This document shows positions 1-8,593 of a DNA stretch of 64,000 nucleotides, piece by piece. This DNA comes from Psilocybe azurescens. Taxonomy: Eukaryota > Basidiomycota > Agaricomycetes > Agaricales > Agrocybaceae. Below the pieces are notes generated by a model. It was not told the DNA's origin. It made no database searches and saw only the letters and a program-made list of their open reading frames with translations. The stretch spans positions 806,001-870,000 of the forward strand of contig JAJIRX010000570.1 of NCBI GenBank assembly GCA_023853785.1. Direction: 5' to 3'. Positions within the stretch are counted from its first letter, which is position 1. The number at the start of each line of letters is the position of its first letter. Made by a program: the position numbers and the translations under genes.

Positions 1-243
1 AGCAGAGATATCGGAGATGCAGTCACTCCCCACTCAACCCGAATTACCCGAACCATCACGTTTTACTCACATCCTCAAGCTCGATTAGTTGTACTTACGC
101 ATGTTTCTCCAAGTAAGCAGCAGCTGCAGGCGCTGATACTGTGCTATCTCCAACATGGGCCCAACGTCAAGTATTTTTTGAAGTCAGAAGGAGGCCAAAA
201 GGAGGCAGTAGATGTCTGGGAAAGTGATCAATTGATGGTCAAG
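1..243 (+). CDS. Partial exon of an unrecognised spliced gene
   Basis: The first frame is open from base 1 to a stop at 334-336. It encodes a mixed hydrophobic/charged stretch including VVLTHVSPSKQQLQAL and VKYFLKSEGGQKEAVDVW. A good fungal 5' splice site (GTAAGC) follows at 244. An acceptor at about 314 would join an exon ending in a stop near 380 without breaking the frame, so this may be the 3' end of a gene entering from the left. The composition looks like protein rather than transposon, but I do not recognise the family. The start lies outside the window and the exon limits are inferred from splice signals only. Confidence 0.45.
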
Positions 244-380
244 GTAAGCACCCGCATATTTTGTATCAGCATATGCATGCTTGAAGTATGTCTAGAAGTA
301 ACGGCAGGCTGCAGACTGGCCTTTGCTATCTCTTAAACCAGAAACCGTTCTGTATCGATCATCGGGAGTCAGGGTGTTAA

Positions 381-919
381 GAAAGGAACAATTTTGTACA
401 CGTGTTTTCCTGCGCCGAAGGCAGAACTACACAACCGTGAGAGTTTTTCCCCTTCAACCGACACAGAAGAGGGAGCACTAAGCACGGTCCTGGTTATCTT
501 CTCTAATATACGTCAATACATGTATATAAGCCATTGATCACCTCCCAAAGTATCGACATTACATATCTATGTCGTCAGGCGATCGTTATCGTACGTCCTT
601 CCATCCTACCCTATGGCACTACAATGCAGGAAACTCTTTCGTTCATTATCGTCATTTACTTAGTTCGGCATGTTCTCGCTGTTACTCCGTAAACGCGTAC
701 CTCGATTCTCTCTTCTCTCTTCTTAAGTCGTTCCTATTATCTGATTCGTGATATAGCTGTACATAGGAGGAGTGATCGGGGCGTTTATATTCGGAGTCAT
801 CATCGAGGCGTCTCCCTCCCCATCCCACGTTATCCCATCACTTAAATTCTCCCTCACCCTCTCTCCTCCTCCCCCCTGCAAGCCCATACTGTGCCAATGT
901 ATTCAACCAGCGCGCCTAG
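381..919. other. Gene-poor spacer
   Basis: No convincing gene is seen. There are short ORFs on both strands with no recognisable motif, a TATATAAG at about 523-530, and a pyrimidine-rich tract around 820-880. It may include introns or a promoter of the relic that follows. Confidence 0.4.
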
Positions 920-1080
920 TTCTCCTCGGACCTCAGCACGATCGAGCAGACAACGACCCGGAACGTAATCACGCTCGAGTTCACGCGTTGTGCTGACCAT
1001 TGGGGTGTTTGCAATTGGGGTCGAGTTGGCCAAGGCGTATATGGTCAAGCATTGGAGGAACTTGGTATTTTTGTTGGTGG
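920..1080 (+). pseudogene. Relic exon resembling a fungal Nha1-type Na+/H+ antiporter
   Basis: One frame reads NVITLEFT and, after a shift near 984, the next reads RVVLTIGVFAIGVELAKAYM followed by VKHWRNLVFLLV. This order matches, from memory of the family, the second/third membrane helices of fungal plasma-membrane Na+/H+ antiporters, where a TLE-x-TRVVL segment precedes GVFAxGVELPKxYMxKHW. The usual downstream PVMT-GW helix is missing: a hydrophilic low-complexity region starts right after LLV. A frameshift, lost helices and no clear start make this a decayed fragment. A database alignment would be decisive. Similarity by chance is unlikely over about 45 residues but not excluded. Confidence 0.5.
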
Positions 1081-2089
1081 GTACATAGTGTGCCGAGGAC
1101 GTGGAGGCGGTGGGATACGATGACGAACACAAGTGGGAGGGGGGGGGAGGAGGGAGCCGGAGTGAGCGACGCAAGCAAGGAGGATGACGCGGGCGGAGGA
1201 CGTGGTTGTGAATCGGGACAGGGACGACGTGGGCGCCGGTGTGGGAGGGGACATGGCGTGGATGTGGGGAGCGGGCTGGGGTCGGTGGAGCGGGAGAAGT
1301 CGGCGGGGAGTGGGAGCGGGGGCGGGACGATCGCTAACGACGACGAGGAGAATGAAAAACAGGAGCAGGGGAACTTGGCGGAGTCGGGCATGAGCGGGGA
1401 TACCCGCGTCGCTGGCGGTCCTGGCGGTCCTGTGCCTATCTTGGGAAGAGGGGAGGGCGGAGAAGGCGATTCACTGCATGTCGGGTTCGTGGACAGTCCG
1501 GGGCCTGCTACGTGCATTGGCACGCCGGACGGCACACGGCCTGCTACACCCGCCCCTGCGGCATCTGATGCTGATTGTGTCGGACTGGGTTTGGGAGGAT
1601 TAGGCCTTTCTGCGGGCGACGATCAAAATCAACAGCACAGACCGCACACGCACACGCACACGCACCCGTCGTTCTTCAGACATCACACCAGGCATCCCGA
1701 GCAAAAGCGGAATCAGACAGGGACTATGCGCCAGATAGCGGGCATATCCCTGCGGGTGGCGAGGGTGGCGGTGGGAATGGGTATGAGCATGGGCATACGA
1801 TCGCGGAGTGGATTGAGGGTAATCAAAGTGTTATTGAGACGGGTATGGGTAGGCGCGGTGGCGCCGAAAATGTATCAAAAAATGGAGCAGTAGATGAAGA
1901 GCAAAAAGAGAGGGAGAGGGAGAGGGAGTTGTTGAGTAAAGCGAAGCAGCCAGCAAAAGACAGAGAGAGGGAGGGAGGGAGAACGCAGATGTTGCGGCGG
2001 ATGAGGTGGTTGTTGTGGGAGAAGGAGAAGACGACTCGGATGCCTGGGCGTCGCATGTGGGCCCGTCATCTTTAATTTCGCCCAGTGCA
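1081..2089 (+). pseudogene. Degraded hydrophilic host gene, 5' part (interrupted by LINE)
   Basis: High-GC, Gly/Ser/Glu-rich coding-like DNA with open frames that hand over at about 1600 and 2000 (for example DDEENEKQEQGNLAESG, then HGHTIAEWIEGNQSVIETG, then EVVVVGEGEDDSDAWASHV). The last frame runs into the LINE target site at 2074-2089 and resumes in the same frame after the LINE at 7662, so the LINE interrupted one transcription unit. The region may be the cytoplasmic tail of the antiporter relic just upstream or a separate gene. It contains a (CA)n run at 1646-1668 and a purine-rich tract at 1900-1980. I do not recognise a domain. Confidence 0.45.
2074..2089 (+). repeat. LINE target-site duplication, left copy
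   Basis: AATTTCGCCCAGTGCA here is repeated exactly at 7646-7661, directly after the poly(A) tail. The first two A residues are ambiguous with the tail, giving 14-16 bp. A duplication of this size is typical of target-primed reverse transcription and fixes the LINE limits. Confidence 0.93.
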
Positions 2090-2454
2090 TTGGAATTCCA
2101 TATTTCTCTAGGACCAACCATAGATAGTCATGGGTTATTTTATCATAAGCTTTTTCCTGGTCAAGGGCCACTATTAGACCATTTGTTCCAGTTGCCTTTG
2201 CATATTCTAGAACCACTTCAATTAAACGGGTTTGGTCAGTTATCTGCCTTCCTTTCACAAAGCCAGCTTGGCTTTCATGTAACACCTCAGTTGCTACATC
2301 TCCAAGTTTGGATGCTAGAATTTTGGTAATAAGTTTGTAGTCTGTATTCAGAATAGTGAGAGGCCTGTAATTAGCCATCTCATCTCTGTCTTTTTTCTTA
2401 TAAAGAGGACACAGCCAGCCTTCAGCAAAGCTTGTGAGTTCTGACACCCCATGA
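2090..2454 (-). pseudogene. LINE reverse transcriptase, inverted N-terminal segment
   Basis: On the minus strand this piece encodes the RT fingers/palm start: LYKKKDRDEMANYRPLTIL (the NYRPISLL-type motif), then ESQAGFVKGRQITDQTRL, then VALDQEKAYDKITHDYLWLV (RT motif A with catalytic Asp) and EKYGIP. These are standard landmarks of non-LTR reverse transcriptases. The endonuclease and the upstream ORF are absent because of 5' truncation. The reading frame ends in host DNA at the TSD. Confidence 0.92.
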
Positions 2455-2473
2455 TCTTCAATATCATTGAAGA

Positions 2474-3845
2474 CAGCTAATTTAATTCAAACACTGTACT
2501 CTAGAGCTGAAACACATGCTATGGTCAATGGGCATCAAGGCCATGGATATATAGTGAACCGTGGAGTTCGTCAAGGTGACCCAATGTCCTGCCTTTTGTT
2601 TGACTTAGCAATAGAGCCATTGGCATCTCTAATGCGTCAATCTCCTAAACTAAAAGGGCTCAAAATCCCTGGGCTGAAAGAAAAACTGATCGTTAACCTC
2701 TTTGCAGATGACACAACAGTGTTTCTAAATAATGCAGATAGGTTTGAAGATCTCCAGGCCATACTTGATAAATGGTGTACAGCCTCAACTGCACGCTTCA
2801 ACATTGGAAAAACAGAAATCATCCCTCTGGGAAGTGATGAGTATAGAACACAAGTGATTGATACTCGGAAAACAAATGAAGAAGCTCTGCCTATTCCAGC
2901 TAACCTACATATTGCTTTTGGATGGTGAGGCAACCCGAATATTAGGGGCCTGGCTAGGAAATAATGTTAATGTTTCCCAGGTATGGAGCCCAGTTCTGGA
3001 AAAAATAGATCAAAGATTAGAACAATGGGAGGGCAGTTTCCCTACACTTGAGGGCAGATGACTTATTGTCCAAATGATGGCTGGTGGCATCTCACAGTAC
3101 CTCACTCAGGCACAATGCATGCCTCAAGATATTGAAGAAAGGTTAATGAAGAAAATTCGTAGAATTTATGTGGGGGGACAAGACAATGTCTCCAGTCAAT
3201 GAAGACACTCTCTTTGCACCTCTTGAAGTGGGAGGCAGAAAACTACTAGATATAGCAGCTAGAAATGAAGCCATTGAGCTCATGAGGCTGAAAACATACC
3301 TTGGACTAGGCAAAAGAGACCACTTTGGGCCTTTGTGACTGATGCCCTGCTGGCACATGGGGTGCCCCAATCTGAACACTTGGCAAAGGCAGCAAGATTA
3401 AATGTATTCCTGCAAAAATGGAAACCATACTCTGGCATAAAATGTCCTCGGAGTGTTCAGAGGCTATTGACAACAGCTAAAAAACACTGTCTGCAAATAG
3501 AAGGACTGGAAATACCAGATGACATCCTCAAACAAATGCCAGCATGGCACCACAGAGAAGCTGGCTCATCTCTCGCGCAGACTTGCCTTTACTAAGTATG
3601 GCAAATGCCTCATCAACAAACACAAAGCCCTGACTATAGGAGACATTATGGAAGTTGCATGTGTAGCTGATGACCCTGACCATGAAGAACATGTCCAGTG
3701 CCAGTGTGTGGGATGTAGCAAAGCAGGAGGGGACATGTGGTGTGATCGCCCCTACAAATGTATTAAAATGGCAAAACAAGTCATGAACTCAATTCACCCA
3801 AAATGGAAACCAATAAAGAATAGAAAATTTCGGAAACAACCCTAG
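2474..3845 (+). pseudogene. LINE reverse transcriptase, C-terminal half
   Basis: Continues the enzyme begun on the other strand: NRGVRQGDPMSCLLFDLAIE (motif B), FADDTTVFLN (catalytic F/Y-x-DD), then a thumb-like region with GAWLGNNVNVSQVW and WEGSFPTLEGR. The frame shifts at about 2860, 3062 and 3520, and an in-frame stop follows EGR at 3060, so the product is dead. Strand, order and spacing agree with Tad/I-type elements, where RT is followed by RNase H and a Cys-rich tail. Confidence 0.88.
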
Positions 3846-3874
3846 ATTTAAATGTTATACCTAGCTGCAATGTA

Positions 3875-4378
3875 GTGGAAGTAGATGCAGATCTACCACA
3901 CATGAATCACCTGGCAGATGTCTTTCGGGTATTCACAAAGCCAGGCAAACGAGCCACACTGCGGCCAAAGTATGATAGGAGTGGTTCAGATATTGTCCCA
4001 GAGCCTACTCACACTGCCCACATTGGGAGCTTTACCCAAACAGAGGGAGAATCCACAATTGGTGGAGCTGGACTGATATTTGAGGTGCTGGAAAGGAAAT
4101 CTAGACTGCTAGAAGCAATACGTGTACCAAAAGTGGTTTGTAAACACCCTGATGGGGCAGACCTATCAGCAGTTAAACTAGCACTCAATCTAACACCCAA
4201 CAAGGCCCATCTCACCCTCAGCACTACATCACGCAGAGCATTCAATGCAGTTACCAGAGATGTACCTGTCAATGAAGATAGTGGATACCTTGATATACCA
4301 AATTCAAAACTATTAAAATCAATCACAGCTGCTGTGAGGGAGAAGGCAAGGGAAAACAGTAATCACACTGGTATCTAG
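3875..4378 (+). pseudogene. LINE RNase H-like region
   Basis: About 167 residues downstream of RT. The stretch TAHIGSFTQTEGESTIGGAGLIFE resembles the first strand of a retroelement RNase H (usually DGS followed by a Gly-Ala-Gly turn), and further on it has KLALNLTPN and LTLSTTSRRAFNAVT. The catalytic first Asp seems replaced (IGS rather than DGS), consistent with decay. The position between RT and the C-terminal zinc motif matches fungal Tad-like elements. This is assigned by position and partial motif only. Confidence 0.6.
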
Positions 4379-4445
4379 AAGTGATCCACACTGCCTAGAA
4401 GCAAGTCAAGCAGCTGAGGAGGCATCTACCCTCAATACTCAGACT

Positions 4446-5402
4446 GTGGTCTCAACAAATATTCGATGCACATTTGAACTTACAGGGGCAAGACTGGCCT
4501 CACTAACCCAGGCAAGAGCATATAAACAAGTCCGAGCTAAGAAACAGCAGGATTACCAGCCCAGACGCTGTACTGAACTTCGAATGTCCCAAGTCCAACT
4601 TGAAGCTAAAGACATACTGGGTATCAACATGCAACCAGCAGAAGTCTGGTTCTCAATTCGTAGCAAGGACTTGGCAAGAAACACCAGGTACTTCCTATGG
4701 ATGACATTACATGATGCATACATGATTGGATCAAATTGGCTAAGGCCTGGCTTTGCAGCAGAATACCAATCAAGAAGTGAATGCACTGTATGCCATGTCC
4801 TAGAAACTATGGAACATATCCTCTTTGAATGCTTAACACCAGGCAGAGACACTGTTTGGCAAGCAGCAGAGGAACTATGGAACCTACGCACCCAAGAGCC
4901 TGAGAATGAATGGCCAAAACCATCACTGGGCAGTGTGATAGGTGCTGGAAAAGCTGTGTTTAAAACAGAATGGTGGAAAAGCCCAACATGGCTGAGTCGC
5001 ATGTACAGCATACTAATGGCAGAATCAGCCCAACTGATATGGAAATTACGATGTGACCGAGTAATCAACCGTGAAGGCTATCCAATAACTGAAATTGAAG
5101 CACGAAATAAATTTGTGGCTACCATGAACTTGCGCTTACAGATGGACATTGGAATGTGCCATCCACGGTACCTTAAGAAAGCACTAAGCTCTAGCCTAGT
5201 TCTGGAAACATGGAGAGGTACTCTATTAAATGAGAAATCCTTGCCTTGGGACTGGACCAAGAATGGAAGGGGAGTTTTAGTGGGTATTGAGGTTTGCAAG
5301 GATGATGGAAGAGGAAGGGACAAGAGCCTGAGCCCGATCCACATCAGAACGAGCCACCATAACCATAGCGGACTTACTCTGAGCCCCACACTTAGTGCCT
5401 AA
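4446..5402 (+). CDS. LINE ORF2 C-terminal domain with Cys/His motif (open 318-codon remnant)
   Basis: The longest intact stretch of the LINE. It contains RSECTVCHVLETMEHILFEC, a C-x2-C-x(6)-H-x4-C type motif common at the C-terminus of RNase H-bearing fungal LINE ORF2 proteins, preceded by WFSIRSKDLARNTRYFLWMTLH and followed by a Trp-rich segment and QLIWKLRCDRVI. The latter resembles the C-terminal sequences often annotated in these elements. It is the tail of the ORF2 polyprotein, not an independent gene. The stop at 5400-5402 lies just before the 3' UTR and the Tc1 insertion at 5427. Confidence 0.8.
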   Translation: MVSTNIRCTFELTGARLASLTQARAYKQVRAKKQQDYQPRRCTELRMSQVQLEAKDILGINMQPAEVWFSIRSKDLARNTRYFLWMTLHDAYMIGSNWLRPGFAAEYQSRSECTVCHVLETMEHILFECLTPGRDTVWQAAEELWNLRTQEPENEWPKPSLGSVIGAGKAVFKTEWWKSPTWLSRMYSILMAESAQLIWKLRCDRVINREGYPITEIEARNKFVATMNLRLQMDIGMCHPRYLKKALSSSLVLETWRGTLLNEKSLPWDWTKNGRGVLVGIEVCKDDGRGRDKSLSPIHIRTSHHNHSGLTLSPTLSA

Positions 5403-5689
5403 AAGCATTTCTCCTCGGTGACCATATAGTGACTCAAAAAACTGTCCGGATGTTTTTGAAATTGAACTTAAACTGACTATAATGACATGTAATCTTAATG
5501 AAATTATATGATTTAAAATGTACTAGAAAGCCTTGGATCACAGCTTTCAGGAGATATAACATATGTTCGTATTTGTTTGGTTCATATATTATTATTAAAT
5601 ACTTTATAAAAATAACACATCCGGACAGTTTCTTTGCGGCCCGTTGGAATATGGGTATCTATATAAACTAGCACTTTGTGTGACCCCAC

Positions 5690-6632
5690 TTTGCTTTCAA
5701 AACATCTAAAACTCTTCTAGACATACTATTGATTGATTTCACATAGTCTTCCTTGGGTATTTCCTCTCATTTCTCCAGTATTCTGCCCTACAACTCCTGG
5801 ATACCCTTTGGAGCATTTTTGTATTCTGCAAAGCACATTTTGAGAATATGCCACAAATTTTTGATTGAATTGAGATCTAGTTATTATGCTGGTCAGTCCA
5901 CAAGCTCTATTTTATGGTCTTTAAGCCATTTCTGAGCCTTTTGGATGTGTGCTTGAGGTCATTATCTTGTTAAAAGATGAAATTATCCTGATTAAGGTTG
6001 TAATACTCCAGAGTTTGGAAGACATAGTCATCCAAAATGCTTACATAGAGTTCTCCATACATCTTGCCTTCTATCCTGCACATGTAGCCAACACCACTTG
6101 TTGTTATACAACTCCAAATCATCATATGTCCTTCTCCAAATTTGATGGTTTTCTACATGCTGAGTTTGGAGAGGAGAACCAACCTTTTTCCTCACCTACT
6201 GCCTTACAACTGACCCAATTCTATTGATATTGGTCTTATCTGCAAACATAACATGTTTTCAGACTTTTTATGTTCAGTTTTCATACTTCTGGACAAATTT
6301 CAAGCAAGCCTTTGTATTGTTCTTAGGGAGGAATGGCTTTTTGATCTTGACTTGTGCTACAAGATCCTTTTTTTGAGGGAATTTTGAATGGTTTAGATGG
6401 AGATAGATGTGTTAGTGATATTGGGAAGCTGGCAGCAGAGTTGTGTGGAAGTACCAGCCTTTCCAGTGGAGACAAGTCAAACTAGGTGGCAGTAGTCATG
6501 GGGAGTGAGCTTAGAAAAATGGTCTTCATGATTGTTTTTCATCAATAACTCTATCCCAAAACATATCACCCAAATATTTGACTTCAAAACACCTAGTTTG
6601 ACATCAGTTTTGCAAATAGAATCACCGTTTTC
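5690..6632 (-). pseudogene. Tc1-like DDE transposase relic
   Basis: Read on the minus strand, with several frameshifts and stops, the region shows family landmarks in the right order: KPFLPKNNTKACLKFVQKY, FADKTNINRIGS (first catalytic Asp context), then QDNDLKHTSK (second Asp, usually QQDNDPKHTSK), a decayed W-x-AQSPDLNPIENLW segment read as WTDQHNN and ISIQSKICGIFSK, and a C-terminal stretch with NTKMLQRV and RSCRAEYWRNERKYP. It would have cut and pasted the element at TA sites. The N-terminal part lies beyond the solo LTR (7108-7292). Confidence 0.85.
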
Positions 6633-7102
6633 TGTTAGAAATAGACAATAATGCACAAATCAGTAGCTATACTGATGAGTAACAATAGAGTCAAATCTCA
6701 AATGCGCAACAATGACAAGTATGAGTGAAAATAGTAAATTGCTTCTGTAGACTCCAAATCTTGTTCTAGTGTCTTTGTTTCCTCAGACATAGTAGGAATA
6801 CTGGTCTTTTACATGGCTAAGTGTCTAAAAATGGCGAGGGCGTGACTATAGGTGTCCACAATATTGCGTCAAAACACCAAACCTATAATTACGTGACAAA
6901 TTATATATCACCGGAACCGTCTCAACGAGGGGATTCCGGATCAGTGATCAGAATTTGAATAACCTTACTCTACAAAAAGTTATTAACAGAACAGTGTGCA
7001 AAAACACCGAAAGAGCGAATTCTAACTAAGTGTCCATTTGTACAAGTCCAAATATCAAGTGTAGAACATTAGAAACAAAGTGTTTAATCACAAAAACTAA
7101 CA
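6633..7102 (+). mobile_element. Solo LTR-like element (470 bp) inside the Tc1
   Basis: Starts TGTTAG and ends CTAACA, and is flanked by a perfect 5-bp TSD TTTTC (6628-6632 and 7103-7107). A second copy in reverse orientation lies at 22854-23323. Length, TG...CA ends and 5-bp TSD fit a solo LTR left by LTR-LTR recombination, but no internal region of this family is present, so the parent retroelement is unknown and the strand is arbitrary. Confidence 0.85.
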
Positions 7103-7518
7103 TTTTCTGGCATAAAGATGATGTTAGAGTATAATTTAAAAGAGAGAGAATACATGACTGTGTAGTAGAGAATAATTGGCTATAAACTTGGGGGAATGTA
7201 AAGTTTCAGTCTTTGTTATATACTTCCAACATGTTTTCATTCATTTGATATTTTTTTACATGTTTACAATAACAAAAAACCTTACTGTGTTAATTCCAAC
7301 GGGCTGCAAAGAAACTGTCCGGATGTGTTATTTTAATAAAGTATTTAATAATAATAGATGAACCAAACAGATACAAACATATGCTATATCTCCTGAAAGC
7401 TGTGATCCAGGGCTCTCCAGTACATTTTAAATCATGTAATTTCATTAGGATTACATGACATTATAGTCAATTTAAGTTCAATTTCAAAAACATCCAGACA
7501 GTTTTTTGAGTCACTGTA

Positions 7519-7647
7519 TCTAGGTTTGATGATGATACTAACTGCCAAGGTGAGAACCCTTGGAAACAATAAGCGGACTGCAAGGTGACAACTATGTTGC
7601 CGCCAAACAGTTGTAAATGCTCCACCAAAAAAAAAAAAAAAAAAAAA
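7519..7647 (+). other. LINE 3' UTR remainder and poly(A) tail
   Basis: About 108 bp of LINE 3' end followed by an uninterrupted A run from 7627, then the right TSD. No canonical polyadenylation hexamer is obvious directly upstream. Confidence 0.8.
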
Positions 7648-7661
7648 TTTCGCCCAGTGCA

Positions 7662-8249
7662 GGTGTAGTGTCTGGATCTGGATCGAAGACGATGCCGCAC
7701 ATGACAAGCCCAACGAGCCGCGCCAAGAGTGCGCATGTTCACGCTTCGTCGGGAACCCCAGCATCCCAAGACGGCTGGGGTCGCGTGGCCAGGGACTTTG
7801 GATTCGTCGGGCGTCTCTTGTGTCGAATTCGAGTGCCACAGCTTCAGTTGCAGCGGGAGCTTCGCCGAGATACGATGCGTCGCTGGGCCAGCGCAATCAG
7901 CGGCTGGAGAACATCCGCACTACATCGACGATGACGTGGTTGGCGGGGCACGAGGGATAGCTCTCCATCACGCGAATGTGCCGTTCATCGACTATGCCGC
8001 CCAGAGCAGGCCTGGGAGCAGTGGGAGCCTGACTGCTGCTCCACAGCTGGCGCCCGGCGGATAGCTTGATTGGAGGAGGGGGAGAAGATGATGGGGATGA
8101 GGGGACTGATGAGGAGAGGAAGGGCAGGAGCAGGAGTAAGAGGAGGTTTAGGAAGAAGGGCGGGAGTGTGGGTGGCGCTGGAGCGGGAGATGATGTCATA
8201 CAATCTCTCTCTGGGAGCGATGGCAGCAAAACTGGTATCTGATCCCTGT
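7662..8249 (+). pseudogene. Degraded host gene, 3' part (continues 1081-2089)
   Basis: GC-rich coding-like DNA resuming the frame broken by the LINE: SKTMPHMTSPTSRAKSAHVH, then LLCRIRVPQLQLQREL and, after a frame change, AWEQWEPDCCSTAG. A diverged inverted copy exists at about 62530-63000, whose minus strand reads CRIRVPVVQLQWELC and AWEQQEPGCCSTSD, so the RIRVP and AWEQ-EP-CC blocks mark a conserved protein family of unknown function. A purine-rich tract follows at about 8068-8165. The copy is cut at 8249 by FB1. Confidence 0.55.
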
Positions 8250-8593
8250 CACATAGGGCAGCTACATTGTAGCGAGTGACATGGGCCGTAGAACACACAC
8301 AATGTATCTGTGTGACACAGGGCCAATGAATTCTATGGAAGCTGCATACATTTTAGGGTGGTGGGAATTAATTACAAATGCTGTGGGACTGCCTGCATGA
8401 GCCTACAGTTAGCATACCACGGACTGGGTTCGGCCCCGAGATGGCTGGTCAAATACCCAATGCCGATGTAGCAGTTCATGCAAATTCAACTGTTCAATGA
8501 CTCAAAATACAGTATATTTTCATAATTGAATGGAATTTAATGATTGGAAAAATGGTACAGCTGTGTAATGTTAATTTATGCTTAGCAGTTGTA
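8250..8593 (+). repeat. FB1 left terminal inverted repeat (non-satellite part)
   Basis: Matches the reverse complement of 18265-18607 with only scattered substitutions and a few 1-bp indels. It includes the outer 39 bp with no mismatch seen. Confidence 0.9.

Larger units (their letters stand above)
5427..7516 (-). mobile_element. Tc1/mariner-type DNA transposon with 224-bp TIRs
   Basis: Flanked by TA on both sides (5425-5426, 7517-7518). The left TIR at 5427-5650 and right TIR at 7293-7516 are about 224 bp and roughly 95% identical by eye, starting YAGTGACTCAAAAAACTGTC. Each TIR contains its outer motif ACTGTCCGGATGT (5441-5453) and an inverted copy ACATCCGGACAGT near its inner end (5617-5629). 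It lies within the LINE 3' UTR, which continues at 7519-7626. Subtracting the nested LTR the element is about 1.6 kb, a normal Tc1 size. Confidence 0.9.
2090..7645 (+). mobile_element. 5'-inverted, 5'-truncated Tad-like LINE retrotransposon
   Basis: A non-LTR retrotransposon bounded by a 14-16-bp TSD and ending in a poly(A) of about 20 nt (7627-7647). The first about 365 bp (2090-2454) are inverted: they encode the middle of the reverse transcriptase on the minus strand, while the remainder of the same enzyme runs on the plus strand from about 2474. The break lies between EKYGIP (minus-strand piece, at 2090-2110) and LIQTLYS (plus-strand piece, at about 2482), which are adjacent in related enzymes. 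The junction carries an 8-bp inverted repeat (TCTTCAAT at 2455-2462, ATTGAAGA at 2466-2473). Its 3' UTR holds a later Tc1 insertion. The clade (Tad/I-like with RNase H) is inferred from motifs. Confidence 0.9.

Noticed and set aside
5753..6227. Plus-strand ORFs of 60 and 92 codons in the Tc1
   Set aside because: They are antisense to the transposase relic, whose minus-strand motifs are recognisable.
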